64,000 nt of DNA from Halopiger xanaduensis SH-6 (GCF_000217715.1 NC_015666.1:1376270-1440269), one strand, 5' to 3'; shown: positions 14,885 through 24,433, counted from the stretch's first letter. Notes: generated by a model from the letters alone, not told the origin. Program-made: numbers and translations.

Positions 14885-17559
14885 GCATGGACGCGCAGGA
14901 ACAGGACGGCGAGGACGCGGGGGAACCGACCCTCGAGGGCTCCTACGACCCCGAAGCGGTCGAAGAGCGCTGGCAGCAGCGCTGGGTCGACGAGGAGGTC
15001 TACGCCTACGAGAGCGACCCCGAACGGGACCCCAACACACTCTACGCGATCGACACGCCGCCGCCGACGGTCTCGGGGAGTCTGCACATGGGTCACCTCT
15101 ACGGCTCGACGCTGCAGGACTTCGCCGCGCGGTTCCAGCGGATGAACGACGGCGACGTCCTCTTCCCCTTCGGCTACGACGACAACGGAATCGCCTCGGA
15201 GCGGCTGACCGAGCGCGAACTGGACATCCGCCACCAAGACTACGAACGGCGGGAGTTTCAGGAACTCTGCCGCGAGGTCTGTCAGGAGTACGAGGCCGAG
15301 TTTACCGACCAGATGCAGTCGCTCGGGACCTCGATCGACTGGACGAGCACCTACAAGACGATCGAGCCCCGCGTCCAGCGGATCTCCCAGCTGTCCTTCC
15401 TCGACCTCTACGAGAAGGGCCGCGAGTACCGCAAGAAGGCCCCCGCGATCTGGTGTCCCGACTGCGAGACGGCCATCTCGCAGGTCGAGATGGAGGACGA
15501 CGAGCGCGGCTCGCACTTCAACGACATCGCGTTCGAACTGGTCGGCGACGACGCCCCGCGCGACGAGTTCGTCATCTCCACCACGCGACCCGAACTGATC
15601 CCGGCCTGCGTCTCCGTCTTCGTCCACCCCGACGACGACGAGAATCAGGATCTGGTCGGCGAGACCGCCCGCATCCCGATCTTCGGCCACGAGGTGCCGA
15701 TCATCGCCGACGACCGCGTCGACATGGAGAAGGGCAGCGGGATCGTCATGTGCTGTACCTTCGGCGACCAGAAGGACATCGAGTGGTACCAGGCCCACGA
15801 CCTCCCGCTGCGCGTCGCCATCGACGAGTCCGCGACGATGACCGACCTCGCCGGCGATTACGAGGGCATGTCCACCGAGGAGGCCCGCGAGGCCATCGTC
15901 GAGGATCTGGACGACGAGGGCTATCTGCGCGACCGCTGGGATATCTCCCACACCGTCCAAGTTCACGAGCGCTGCGAGACGCCCGTCGAGTTCCGCGTCT
16001 CCAAGCAGTGGTACGTCGAAATTCTGGACCACAAGGAGGAGTACCTCGAGGCCGGCCGGGAGATGGACTGGTACCCCGAGAAGATGTTTACGCGCTACAA
16101 ACACTGGATCGAGGGCCTCGAGTGGGACTGGCTGATCTCCCGCCAGCGCGACTCGGGGATTCCGTTCCCGGTCTGGTACTGCGCGGACTGCGACCACGAG
16201 ATCATGGCCGCGCGCGAAGACCTGCCGGTCGACCCGCTGAGCGACGAGCCGCCGGTTGAGGAGTGTCCCGAGTGTGGTCACGACGACTTCGTTCCGGAGG
16301 ACGACGTCTTCGACACGTGGGCGACCTCCTCGCTGACGCCGCTGATCAACGCCGGCTGGGACTGGGACGCCGAGGCCGAGGAGTTCACGATGGACAAGCC
16401 GGAGCTGTACCCGTTCGACCTGCGCCCGCAGGGCCACGACATCATCTCGTTCTGGCTGTTCCACACCGTCGTCAAGTGCTACGAGCACACCGGCGAGGTG
16501 CCCTTCGACGCGACGATGATCAACGGCCACGTGCTCGACGAGAACCGCGAGAAGATGTCCAAGTCGAAGGGCAACGTGGTCGACCCCGACGACGTGCTCG
16601 CGGACTACCCCGTCGACGCGGTCCGCTTCTGGGCCGCAAGCGCCGCGGTCGGCGACGACTTCCCGTACCAGGAGAAGGATCTGCGCGCCGGCGAGAAACT
16701 CCTGCGCAAGCTCTGGAACGCCTCGAAGCTCACCGACACGCTCGCCCCGCGCGAGCCCGAGGAGCCCGAAGCCCTCGAGCCGATCGACCGCTGGCTGCTC
16801 GCGGAACTCGACGACGCGATCGAGGAGCTCACCGCCCAGCTCGAGGAGTACGAGTTCGCGAAGGCCCGCGACCGCCTGCGCACGTTCTTCTGGAACACCT
16901 TCTGCGACGACTACCTCGAGATCGCCAAGGGCCGCGAGGACAACCCCTCGACGCAGTACGCGCTGCGGACGGCCCACCGGACCTTCCTCGAGCTGTGGGC
17001 GCCGTTCCTGCCCCACGCGACCGAGGAGATCTGGCAGGCCGTCTACAGCGACGACCCCGAGAACCTCGAGACCAACAGCATCCACGTCCGCGACTGGCCC
17101 GCACCGCAGGGGTACGACGCCGACCTCGAGGCCGGCGAGACTGCGATGGAGGTCATCTCCGCGCTCCGGCGGTACAAGAGCGAACAGCAGCTGCCGCTGA
17201 ACGCCGACCTCGAGTCGGTCTCGGTCTACGGCCCGATCGAGGGCTTCGAGGACGCGATCCAGAACGTGATGCACGTGCAGACCCTCGAGGTGCTCGACGA
17301 GGAGCCCGAAGTGACGACCGAGGTCGCCTCGATCGACCTCGACTACTCGACGCTCGGGCCGAAGTTCGGCTCGAAGGTCGGCGAGATCGATTCGGGGATC
17401 GAGAGCGGCGAGTACGAGATCGCCGACGAGGAGGGCGTCCTCCGCGTCGCCGACGAGGAACTCGAGGCCGACCTCTTCGAGGTCGAGTACGAGCGCACCT
17501 ACTCCGGCGCCGGCGAGATGATCGAGACCGAGTCGGCGGTCGTCATCCTCGAGGACTGA
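14881..17559 (+). CDS. valS: Valine--tRNA ligase
   Basis: An 892-residue class Ia synthetase charging tRNA-Val. The HIGH-type motif is PPPTVSGSLHMGHLYG near residue 58 (HMGH), and KMSKSKGNVVDPDD near residue 559 is the KMSKS loop. A large editing (CP1) domain between about 170 and 370 removes mischarged Thr. Zinc-type Cys pairs appear at CPDCE near 195 and near 440 and 460 (CADC, CPECGHDDF). The C-terminus has the anticodon-binding helical bundle. Length is normal for archaea. A tempting 996-codon open frame on the opposite strand is a composition artefact. A T-rich stretch follows the stop. Confidence 0.97.
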   Translation: MSMDAQEQDGEDAGEPTLEGSYDPEAVEERWQQRWVDEEVYAYESDPERDPNTLYAIDTPPPTVSGSLHMGHLYGSTLQDFAARFQRMNDGDVLFPFGYDDNGIASERLTERELDIRHQDYERREFQELCREVCQEYEAEFTDQMQSLGTSIDWTSTYKTIEPRVQRISQLSFLDLYEKGREYRKKAPAIWCPDCETAISQVEMEDDERGSHFNDIAFELVGDDAPRDEFVISTTRPELIPACVSVFVHPDDDENQDLVGETARIPIFGHEVPIIADDRVDMEKGSGIVMCCTFGDQKDIEWYQAHDLPLRVAIDESATMTDLAGDYEGMSTEEAREAIVEDLDDEGYLRDRWDISHTVQVHERCETPVEFRVSKQWYVEILDHKEEYLEAGREMDWYPEKMFTRYKHWIEGLEWDWLISRQRDSGIPFPVWYCADCDHEIMAAREDLPVDPLSDEPPVEECPECGHDDFVPEDDVFDTWATSSLTPLINAGWDWDAEAEEFTMDKPELYPFDLRPQGHDIISFWLFHTVVKCYEHTGEVPFDATMINGHVLDENREKMSKSKGNVVDPDDVLADYPVDAVRFWAASAAVGDDFPYQEKDLRAGEKLLRKLWNASKLTDTLAPREPEEPEALEPIDRWLLAELDDAIEELTAQLEEYEFAKARDRLRTFFWNTFCDDYLEIAKGREDNPSTQYALRTAHRTFLELWAPFLPHATEEIWQAVYSDDPENLETNSIHVRDWPAPQGYDADLEAGETAMEVISALRRYKSEQQLPLNADLESVSVYGPIEGFEDAIQNVMHVQTLEVLDEEPEVTTEVASIDLDYSTLGPKFGSKVGEIDSGIESGEYEIADEEGVLRVADEELEADLFEVEYERTYSGAGEMIETESAVVILED

Positions 17560-17600
17560 GCCGGTCGGGAACGATTCGAGGATTGCACGCTCACGGGTTC

Positions 17601-17610
17601 GTTCTTTTTC
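17601..17610 (+). terminator. Oligo-T terminator after valS
   Basis: A T-rich run (TTCTTTTT) about 42 bp after the valS stop, the usual form of archaeal intrinsic termination. The rest of the 214-bp spacer to the next gene shows no ORF or structure I can support. Confidence 0.4.
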
Positions 17611-17773
17611 GTCCACGCCCACCGATACAGCGTCCCGATCGTTGTGAGCGCCAGTTCGTTATCGGGTTAGTCGGCGAACGATCGATCGGGGAGCAGGCGA
17701 TCCCTCTCCTGGGGTTCCGATCGTTTCGGATAATGGATGTGAACAGCCTGAATACGGGGCACGAATTCGACGG

Positions 17774-18046
17774 TCACCCGTGATCTGCTGGTCGAAGTAG
17801 AAGATACTCGCCTTCCTCAACGGTGATATGAAAGCCGCTGTAGACGAATTTGACTATCCCGTCTCGTTGTGACTCGCATAGGTCGTCCAGCATCTCTGGA
17901 TCGATCGTCCTGTACAGCGGACTCAACTCCCACGGCTCACACTCCTTTAGCGAACTCACGGCGTGGACGGCCGCCATACTCACGGATTCGTCCGCTGGAA
18001 TTTCGTACTCGACCAGTAGCTGCTGTTCCTGATTCTCGGGCCCCAT
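17774..18046 (-). CDS. HalOD1 output domain protein
   Basis: A 90-residue protein consisting of a single HalOD1 domain, a small domain found almost only in haloarchaea, often as the output part of response regulators or as a free protein. Motifs: SVSMAAVHAVSSLKECEPWE near residue 20, LSPLYRTIDPEMLDDL near residue 41, and a closing VKFVYSGFHITVEEGEYL. Its biochemical role is unknown. It is monocistronic, between valS and rnhA. Cysteine content is slightly higher and codon use more AT-rich than in its neighbours, which could indicate a more recent arrival. Confidence 0.85.
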   Translation of the reverse strand: MGPENQEQQLLVEYEIPADESVSMAAVHAVSSLKECEPWELSPLYRTIDPEMLDDLCESQRDGIVKFVYSGFHITVEEGEYLLLRPADHG

Positions 18047-18280
18047 TATCAGTTTCAGTGGTCGTAACCGGATAAGTACCGAGTTTGAAAGTGTAACCGG
18101 TGCACTCGGCTGGATTAGCAGGTCTCTAGAACGCGAATGCAGGGGACGGTCGAATTCACTCTCTCTATTCAGCAGGCGGTCGTATCAGCCGCTGGGAGTT
18201 CCGGAGCGACGACCGATTCGAAACGGCCCGCCGCCGGTGCCACCTGAAGAGATTATCCCGCTCGAGCACCGAGGACCGAT

Positions 18281-18367
18281 ATGCAGCGGTGCGATCGGTC
18301 GACGGGATCGGCGGAAAGCGAGGGAGCGAGGGGTCGAACCCGAAGCCCGAGGAGGCGAGTGACGTGA
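18281..18367 (+). other. 28-codon leaderless upstream ORF coupled to rnhA
   Basis: ATG 18281 lies 25-28 nt after a GATTATCC box (18251-18258), as in leaderless transcripts. The Arg/Ser-rich peptide (starts MQRCDRSTGSAESEG) ends in a TGA overlapping the rnhA GTG (GTGA). A GGAGG near its end sits 8 nt before that GTG. Confidence 0.45.
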
Positions 18368-19017
18368 CCGACGACTCCCTCCCGGCCGAACACCTCTCGC
18401 CGCTCGCCGCGCTCGTCGACGAGGTGCTCGCGGGGTTCGGTTACGAGGTGGCGGCCGCCACCGACGCCATCGACGACGCCGTCCCCGGCTACGGCGGCCT
18501 GTTCGACCCCGAGACCGACTCGGACGAGTTGCGCCGCGCGCTCGAGCGCCTGCTGGAGTCGGGACTCGCCCGGCCGCCGGTCCCCGAGCCGACGGGCGAC
18601 GCGTTCGTCCTCTACGTCGACGGCAGTTCGCGCGGCAATCCCGGTCCCGCAGGTGCGGGCGCCGTCATCATGGACGCTGCGGAGGACGAACTCGCCCGTC
18701 TCGGCCGCCCCGTCGGCGCCCGGACGGGGAACAACACCGCCGAGTACGTCGCCCTCCAGCTCGGGCTCTCCGAACTGTTGGCTCGCTACGAGCCGCGGCG
18801 GCTGGAGGTGCGCATCGACTCGATGACGGTCATCCAGGACGTCTGGGGCGGCGACGACCCGACGGAGCCGGGCGTCGAGGCGTACAGCGAGGCCGTCGCG
18901 GCGGCGCTCTCGAGCGTTCCGGACCACCGGTACACGCACCTGGCCGACGGCGACCCGAACCCGGCCGACGCGCTGGCGACGGTGGGTGCCGATATCGCGG
19001 CCTTCGGACCGGGATAG
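18364..19017 (+). CDS. rnhA: Ribonuclease HI
   Basis: A 217-residue RNase HI that cleaves RNA in RNA:DNA hybrids. Residues 1-75 form a small acidic N-terminal domain typical of haloarchaea (PAEHLSPLAALVDEVLAGFG). The catalytic domain starts at LYVDGSSRGNPGPAGAGAV, with the first Asp, followed by Glu in NNTAEYVALQLGL, Asp in VRIDSMTVIQ, and the last acidic residue in DPNPADALA. Start GTG 18364 is selected by the GGAGG 8 nt upstream and by the overlapping upstream ORF. An in-frame extension to 18289 is open but lacks conservation. It converges with the histidine kinase gene. Confidence 0.9.
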   Translation: MTDDSLPAEHLSPLAALVDEVLAGFGYEVAAATDAIDDAVPGYGGLFDPETDSDELRRALERLLESGLARPPVPEPTGDAFVLYVDGSSRGNPGPAGAGAVIMDAAEDELARLGRPVGARTGNNTAEYVALQLGLSELLARYEPRRLEVRIDSMTVIQDVWGGDDPTEPGVEAYSEAVAAALSSVPDHRYTHLADGDPNPADALATVGADIAAFGPG

Positions 19018-19092
19018 GACGTTACTTCGCTTCCAATTCGAAAGCTCGGCGCCGCCGAAAGCCGTTTTTGGCAGCTATCGGCGACGGTCGTC

Positions 19093-21249
19093 TCAGTCGC
19101 CGTCGGCGGCCGTCCCGACCGCCGGAAGCGTGAACGAGAACGTCGTTCCCTCGCCGGGTTCCGAGTCGACGCGGATGTCGCCGCCGTGGCGTTCGACGAT
19201 GCGCCGACAGAGCGAGAGGCCGATGCCGGTTCCGGGGTGTTCCTCCCGGCCGTGGAGCCGCTGGAATACCTCGAAGATGCGGTCCTGATCGTCGGGGTCG
19301 ATGCCGACGCCCTCGTCGCGGACCGAGACGTCCCACATGTCCCCCGCTCGCTCGGCGCTGACCCGCACCTGCGGCGGACCGTCGCCGCTGTACTGGACGG
19401 CGTTGGTGAGCAGGTTCTGGAACACCTGGCGCAACTGGCTGGCGTCGCCCTCGACGGTCGGCAGGTCCTCGACCGCGATGTCGGCGTCGCTCTCTTCGAT
19501 CCGAACCCGGAGGTCTTCGCGGACGTCCGCGAGCACCGCGTTCAGGTCGACCGGTTCGAAGGGGTCGCCCTGCGTTTCGACCCGCGAGTACTCCAGCAGG
19601 CCGTCGATCATCTCGCGCATGCGCTCGGCGCCGTCGACCGCGAACTCGATGAACTCCTCGGCGTCGTCGTCGAGCTCGTCGCCGTACCGGTTCTCGAGGA
19701 GTTGGAGGTAGCTCGTGACCATCCGCAGCGGCTCTTGCAGGTCGTGGCTCGCCGCGTAGGCGAACTGCTCTAAGCGTTCGTTGGACGCCTCGAGTTGCTG
19801 TTCGTACCGCTTTCGCTCGGTGATATCGCGGAAGTAGACCGACAGGCCCGACTCGGAGGGGTAGACGGCAAACTCCAGCCAGGCGTCGAACGTCGCGGCT
19901 TCGATTTCGAAGCTGACCGGCTCCTGGGTCTCCATCGCCCGTTGATACTGCTCCCGGAAGAACGACTCGACCGCGTCGGGAATCGTCTCCCAGACCGGCC
20001 GGCCGAGCAGTTCCTCCCGCGAGCGGTCCAGGATCGCGGCCGCCTGTTCGTTGAGGTGGGTGTACCGCCACTCCTCGTCGAGCGCGTAGAACGCGTCCGA
20101 GACCCGTCCGAGGATCTCGCTCAACTCCGTCTCGAGTTCCGCCTTGCGCTGCTCGAGTTGGCGTTCTCGGGCCTTGAGTTCGGTAACGTCCTTCGCCGCG
20201 GTGACGATCCGTTCGATCTCGCCGTCGGGACCGAAGATCGGCGCCGAGTTCACGCGGAAGTAGAGCCGCTCGCCGTTCGGCGGTTCGAAGACGAGTTCCT
20301 CGTCCAGGACCGGTTCGCCCGTCGCCAGCACGCGGCCTGAGGTCGTCTCGCTCGAGTCGAGCAGCTCCCCGTCCTCGTCGTAGATCCTCCACTCGCCGGT
20401 GTCGACGGGGTTGTCGCGAAACTCCTGCTCGGAGAGGCCGAACGCCTCCTGTGCGCGCTGGTTCGCCCGAATCGTCTCCCGGTCGGCGTTCTGGACGGCG
20501 ATCGCGATCGGCGCCGTCTCGAGCAGTTTCTCGGTCTGATCGTACTCCCGGCGGAGCTGCCGTTCGCGCTCCTTGCGGTCGGCGACGTCGTCGATCGAGA
20601 GCAGGACGAACTCGTCCCCGTCGTCGCCCGCGATCGGCGCGGCGGTAATCGACCGCCAGCGGCGCTCGCCGTCCGCGAATTCGACCTGACACTCGTAGTC
20701 GGTGACGGGTTCGCCGGCGTCGAAGACCCGCGCCCACGGCCGTTCGTCGTTCGGAATCGGTTCGCCGTCGGCGTCGTAGAGCGTCCAGGCGTCGACGCCG
20801 TCGGATTCGCAGTCGCCGTTCGGGCACGGGAGCCGATCGAACAGGCGTTCGTTCCCCCGCACGACCGTTCCGTCGGCCGCGACGACGCCGATCCCGATCG
20901 GCACCGTCTCGAGGATGCGTTCGGCGAGCGACCGGTCGGCGTTCGGCTGCCGGTCGGTCTCGTTCGGTTCCGGCGACTCGTCCCGCGTCGTCCGCTCGCT
21001 TCGGTCGCCCCGCTCGTCGACCGGCTGAGTCGCCGGCCGCCACCAGACGCGCGTCCCGTCGATCCGCTTCGTTCGAAGTTCGTTTCGTTCGATCAGTTCG
21101 CTCAGTTTGGTCCGCGCCGCACGAGTGCTACACCCGAGTCGCTCGGCGACTTCCCCGGCCGCGACCGGCGCGCCGGGGTGCTCCGACTCGGCGACGACGC
21201 GCCGGACGTCCTCGAGCGTCACGTCCGGCGCCGGACCGGGAACTCCCAT
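19093..21249 (-). CDS. PAS sensor histidine kinase with N-terminal HTH
   Basis: A 718-residue soluble sensor kinase. Residues 10-70 form a winged helix-turn-helix of the MarR/GntR kind (EVAERLGCSTRAARTKLSEL). Three PAS domains follow at about 108-225, 235-355 and 370-490, separated by charged helices. The phospho-acceptor His is in AASHDLQEPL, near residue 505. The ATPase part has the N box FQNLLTNAVQYSG, G1 DEGVGIDP and G2 GTGIGLSLC. No transmembrane segment is visible, so it senses an intracellular signal such as redox or light. No response regulator gene is adjacent. The HTH fused to a kinase is a haloarchaeal style of architecture. Confidence 0.9.
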   Translation of the reverse strand: MGVPGPAPDVTLEDVRRVVAESEHPGAPVAAGEVAERLGCSTRAARTKLSELIERNELRTKRIDGTRVWWRPATQPVDERGDRSERTTRDESPEPNETDRQPNADRSLAERILETVPIGIGVVAADGTVVRGNERLFDRLPCPNGDCESDGVDAWTLYDADGEPIPNDERPWARVFDAGEPVTDYECQVEFADGERRWRSITAAPIAGDDGDEFVLLSIDDVADRKERERQLRREYDQTEKLLETAPIAIAVQNADRETIRANQRAQEAFGLSEQEFRDNPVDTGEWRIYDEDGELLDSSETTSGRVLATGEPVLDEELVFEPPNGERLYFRVNSAPIFGPDGEIERIVTAAKDVTELKARERQLEQRKAELETELSEILGRVSDAFYALDEEWRYTHLNEQAAAILDRSREELLGRPVWETIPDAVESFFREQYQRAMETQEPVSFEIEAATFDAWLEFAVYPSESGLSVYFRDITERKRYEQQLEASNERLEQFAYAASHDLQEPLRMVTSYLQLLENRYGDELDDDAEEFIEFAVDGAERMREMIDGLLEYSRVETQGDPFEPVDLNAVLADVREDLRVRIEESDADIAVEDLPTVEGDASQLRQVFQNLLTNAVQYSGDGPPQVRVSAERAGDMWDVSVRDEGVGIDPDDQDRIFEVFQRLHGREEHPGTGIGLSLCRRIVERHGGDIRVDSEPGEGTTFSFTLPAVGTAADGD

Positions 21250-21379
21250 AGGACCACCCTAGCGACAGATCAATAAACGTGTGGCGCTCGACCTGAGGCC
21301 GCGGTAGACTCCGTCATTCGCTCTCGGAGGGCTGCTCGTGCGCCGCTCTCGAGGATTTTGGCCCGAGTTCTGGTCGCGG

Positions 21380-22090
21380 CTACGACCCGCGGGTCGCCGT
21401 CGGTCCGTCGTCGACCCGAAGCGCGAGCTTCTCGGCGCGGATGGCCAGCGCGAGAAAGAGCGCGAGCAGCGTGAACGTCACCTCGCCGGCGGCGATGACC
21501 CCGAGCGCGTCCGCCCCGAGGAACATCGGCGTGTCGCGCGCGACGGGGATGAACGTGTGGTGGGGATCGCCGAGGACCGGGACGAAGTAGTCGACGACGA
21601 GGTTGCTCCCGTACCAGACGAGCGCGACGGCGACGCTCCACACCGGAAAGTCGGTGATCCGGTGGAGCACCAGCGCCTGCACGACCATCGCGAGGTGACT
21701 CCAGAAGAGAAACTGGTACATCAGCGGGTGGATGTAGCTGTAGGCGTCGGCGAACGCGAGCAGCGTGTACGGCGTCCACAGCCCGAGGATGATATTTCCG
21801 AAGAAGGCCAGTGCGGTCAGCCACGGCTGCTCGCGGCCGAGCTTCCAGCAGGCGATCGCCAGCGCGATCAGCAGCGTCGCCATCGGGCTGTCGGGCACCC
21901 AGGGCCACATCGCGGTCGGCGTGGTGGCGAACTGGCCCGAGTAGTACCAGAAGCCGAAGGCCGTCCCCGCGAGGTTGATCGCGACGACCAGCCACGCGAA
22001 TCGCAGCCCCAGATCCTCGAGCGTCGTCGGCACAGGAGCCAGATACTTCGGCAACGGTTCGCGGTCGGGCAGCCCGGACGACGTGCTCAT
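21380..22090 (-). CDS. DUF1405 family membrane protein
   Basis: A 236-residue integral membrane protein with about six hydrophobic segments (near residues 28-50, 68-85, 88-115, 120-140, 148-170 and 195-220). The pattern NLAGTAFGFWYYSGQ and WPWVPDSPMATLL near the N-terminus, followed by NIILGLWTP, is characteristic of the DUF1405 family, found in Firmicutes and haloarchaea and without known function. ATG 22090 is about 30 nt after a CCGTTTTGCC stretch. The divergent neighbour is an acetoacetate-decarboxylase-like gene, 125 bp away. Confidence 0.85.
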   Translation of the reverse strand: MSTSSGLPDREPLPKYLAPVPTTLEDLGLRFAWLVVAINLAGTAFGFWYYSGQFATTPTAMWPWVPDSPMATLLIALAIACWKLGREQPWLTALAFFGNIILGLWTPYTLLAFADAYSYIHPLMYQFLFWSHLAMVVQALVLHRITDFPVWSVAVALVWYGSNLVVDYFVPVLGDPHHTFIPVARDTPMFLGADALGVIAAGEVTFTLLALFLALAIRAEKLALRVDDGPTATRGS

Positions 22091-22215
22091 CGTTCATCCA
22101 GCGCGACGAACGGGTCGGGCAAAACGGTAGCGGTATGGACGTCCGGTTCCGGAACGGGATTCCCCGTCGAACTATCGGGCTGGCTGCCGTCGGTTCGTCC
22201 GTCGTATTCGAACCC

Positions 22216-23001
22216 ATGTCCGCCGACCTCCCCCGCTCCGACGGCGATCGATCGCGCGTGCGCCTCTCGACCGGCCACACGGTCTCGTTGCCCCTCGAGC
22301 TCTCGTTCGCGATGGGCGGTGTCGTCGTCTCCGCTCGCAGACGGGTGCTCGAGTCGGTACTCCCGTCGAAACTCGAGCCGCTGGCGATCGCGCCGGGGAT
22401 CGGCTGCGTCGCGCTCGTCGGCATCCGGTATCGGCAGGTCGGCCGCGATGGCGGGACCGGCCTCGAGCCCTACGACGAGTTCGCCGTTATCGTGCCGGCG
22501 GTCCGGGGCAGTCGCACGCGGCTTCCGCTCGCGCAGCTATTCGGCGGCGAACTCGGGGGCTACGTCCACCGGCTTCCCGTCACGTCGGACGCGTCGGTCG
22601 CCTTGGGCCGCGAGATCTGGGGGTATCCGAAGGAGCGGGGCGCCCTCACGGTCGCCGACACGCCGCGCGGGATCCGGATCGCCGTTGGTGGTCGGGACAG
22701 CGGCCCCGGCAACGATGCCAACGGCGGCGACGAACCCGCAGTTCGCCTCGCGGTTCCCCGCCCCCGAATTGGCGGCCGACACCGCGATCTGACGCTCCGG
22801 AGCTACAGCACGAAGGACGGAACGCTCCGTCGCGCGCGGGCTCGAGTCCGCGGCGAGCTCGCGATCGGACCGCCCGTCGGCGCGAGCCTGTCGGTCGCGC
22901 CCGAACTGGCGTCCGAAGTAGGACTGTGGCAGCGCCCGATCGCCCGCCTGTACGGGTCGGACGTTCGCGCGCGGTTGCACGAGGGCGTCCCCCTCGAGTG
23001 A
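22216..23001 (+). CDS. Acetoacetate decarboxylase-like protein
   Basis: A 261-residue protein with the ADC-family hallmark GREIWGYPKERGAL near residue 138, preceded by the barrel segment GYVHRLPVTSDASVA. In the true enzyme a Lys pair forms a Schiff base with acetoacetate. Here Lys residues are scarce and I cannot identify the pair, so decarboxylase activity is doubtful and a related hydratase or aldolase-like role is possible. Start: ATG 22216 (MSADLPRSDG) is preferred over the 27-codon upstream extension, which is not compact. It is not part of an obvious operon. Confidence 0.6.
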   Translation: MSADLPRSDGDRSRVRLSTGHTVSLPLELSFAMGGVVVSARRRVLESVLPSKLEPLAIAPGIGCVALVGIRYRQVGRDGGTGLEPYDEFAVIVPAVRGSRTRLPLAQLFGGELGGYVHRLPVTSDASVALGREIWGYPKERGALTVADTPRGIRIAVGGRDSGPGNDANGGDEPAVRLAVPRPRIGGRHRDLTLRSYSTKDGTLRRARARVRGELAIGPPVGASLSVAPELASEVGLWQRPIARLYGSDVRARLHEGVPLE

Positions 23002-23079
23002 CGGCGAAACTTCCTGCGTGCGTCCGACGGCATCGCCGTAAAGGACACGCGTAAGTGGGATCGATCCTAACGCCGCAGT

Positions 23080-24027
23080 ATGACAGCGTCTACCGATCCC
23101 GATAGCGCCGACGCCGATGCCGACGCCGACGCCGATCTCGAGGAACTGCGCCGCGGGACCGACCTCGTCAAGCGCGGCTTCGCGCGGATGCAGAAGGGCG
23201 GCGTCATCATGGACGTCGTCAACCCCGAGCAAGCCCGCATCGCCGAGGACGCGGGCGCGGTCGCCGTCATGGCGCTCGAGGCCGTCCCCGCGGACATCCG
23301 CAAGCGCGGGGGCGTCGCGCGGATGGCCGACCCCGCCGACGTCGAGGAGATCGTCGAGGAGGTCTCGATCCCGGTGATGGGCAAATCCCGAATCGGCCAC
23401 ACGAAGGAAGCCCAGATCCTCGAGGCCGTCGGCGTGGACATGATCGACGAGTCCGAAGTGCTCACGCCCGCCGACGACGCCTACCACATCGACAAGCGCG
23501 AGTTCACCGCGCCGTTCGTCTGCGGCGCGCGCAACCTCGGCGAGGCCCTGCGCCGGATCGACGAGGGCGCGGCGATGATCCGCACGAAGGGCGAAGCCGG
23601 CACGGGCGACGTGAACCAGGCCGTCCACCACCAGCGCAATATCAAGAGCGCGATCCGCAAGATCGAGGGCATGACCCACGAGGAGCGCGAGGCCTTCGCC
23701 CGCGAGATCGAGGCGCCGGCCGAACTGGTTCACGAGACCGCGGAGATGGGCCGTCTTCCAGTGGTGAACTTCGCCGCTGGCGGCATCGCGACGCCCGCCG
23801 ACGCGGCGCTCATGATGCACCACGGCTGCGACGGCATCTTCGTCGGCAGCGGCATCTTCGGCGCGGAGAATCCGCCCGCGATGGCCGAGGCGATCGTCGC
23901 GGCGACGAACAACTGGGACGATCCCGAAGCGCTCGCAGAAATCTCGAAGAACCTCGGCAAGGGGATGAAAGGCGACGCGAACGCCGACCTGCCCGAGGAA
24001 GAGCAGCTGCAGGGTCGCGGCGTCTAA
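23080..24027 (+). CDS. pdxS: Pyridoxal 5'-phosphate synthase lyase subunit PdxS
   Basis: A 315-residue PdxS, the core of the DXP-independent vitamin B6 pathway. It builds PLP from ribose 5-phosphate, glyceraldehyde 3-phosphate and ammonia supplied by PdxT. Motifs: [19 protein letters not shown] near residue 29, catalytic Lys in [13 protein letters not shown] near residue 100, and the phosphate-binding [16 protein letters not shown] and FVGSGIF near residue 250. The N-terminus has an extra (Asp-Ala) repeat encoded by GAC GCC hexamers. PdxT is not in the window, so the complex is assembled from separate loci. Confidence 0.97.
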   Translation: MTASTDPDSADADADADADLEELRRGTDLVKRGFARMQKGGVIMDVVNPEQARIAEDAGAVAVMALEAVPADIRKRGGVARMADPADVEEIVEEVSIPVMGKSRIGHTKEAQILEAVGVDMIDESEVLTPADDAYHIDKREFTAPFVCGARNLGEALRRIDEGAAMIRTKGEAGTGDVNQAVHHQRNIKSAIRKIEGMTHEEREAFAREIEAPAELVHETAEMGRLPVVNFAAGGIATPADAALMMHHGCDGIFVGSGIFGAENPPAMAEAIVAATNNWDDPEALAEISKNLGKGMKGDANADLPEEEQLQGRGV

Positions 24028-24039
24028 GCCCGCGACGGA

Positions 24040-24065
24040 TATTTCTCGTTTTCTGGTTTCTTATC
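24040..24065 (+). terminator. T-rich terminator after pdxS
   Basis: ATTTCTCGTTTTCTGGTTTC lies shortly after the pdxS stop, with several T tracts suited to archaeal termination. Confidence 0.4.
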
Positions 24066-24164
24066 CTCGCTCTCTCACTACTCGAGCGGTCGTTACCTAC
24101 CTCTTCACAGCGTTTCGAGCCGATTTTCCACGCTTCTATTTCACCTCCGCAGCGGTCCTGTGTT

Positions 24165-24244
24165 AGGTGCTCCTCGAAACCCCAATGGCACCTTAATCCA
24201 TATAAGGTGCATTATGTCACATAATAGAATAAATACTATAAATA
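24165..24244 (+). promoter_or_regulatory. AT-rich promoter with two adjacent palindromes
   Basis: Upstream of the rubrerythrin-like gene lie an 8-bp inverted repeat GCACCTTA/TAAGGTGC (24188-24195 and 24203-24210) and then a perfect 7-bp palindrome ATTATGTCACATAAT (24211-24225). A further AGGTGC half-site is at 24165-24170. A strong TATAAATA box (24237-24244) follows, 22-29 nt before the ATG. The palindromes sit where activators or repressors bind relative to an archaeal TATA box. The island is strikingly AT-rich for this chromosome. Confidence 0.6.
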
Positions 24245-24265
24245 TCCGTATCGTAGCCGGCGGTG

Positions 24266-24409
24266 ATGTTCGACGCAACAGCGGGTTCCGAAACGGAATC
24301 CACGTACGAGTGTCTCCGGTGTGGGAAGCTCATAACGGCCAGCACACACCCGGGTGCGTGCCCGGAATGCGGGGCAGGGATCCAGAATCGGGCGAATTCT
24401 CTCGAGTAA
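24266..24409 (+). CDS. Rubrerythrin-like domain mini-protein
   Basis: A 47-residue protein (MFDATAGSETESTYECLRCG at its start) with two CxxC knuckles, YECLRCGK and CPECGAG, matching the short rubredoxin-like or rubrerythrin-like zinc/iron ribbon proteins common in haloarchaea. It lies 24 bp before gdhB and shares its promoter, so the two are probably co-transcribed. The mRNA is predicted leaderless or nearly so. Whether it binds iron, as an electron carrier, or zinc, as a structural or regulatory piece, cannot be told from the sequence. Confidence 0.75.
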   Translation: MFDATAGSETESTYECLRCGKLITASTHPGACPECGAGIQNRANSLE

Positions 24410-24433
24410 CGACTACTATCGATATCGATCTAC

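Noticed and set aside
14632-17622. 996-codon open frame on the minus strand opposite valS
   Set aside because: It is the mirror of the valS codon pattern (GC-rich third positions leave the opposite frame open). It is rich in Val, Leu, Asp and Gly with no domain.
24040-24265. AT-rich region before gdhB considered as an insertion-element remnant
   Set aside because: The short palindromes are promoter-proximal and there is no transposase fragment, target duplication or longer terminal repeat.
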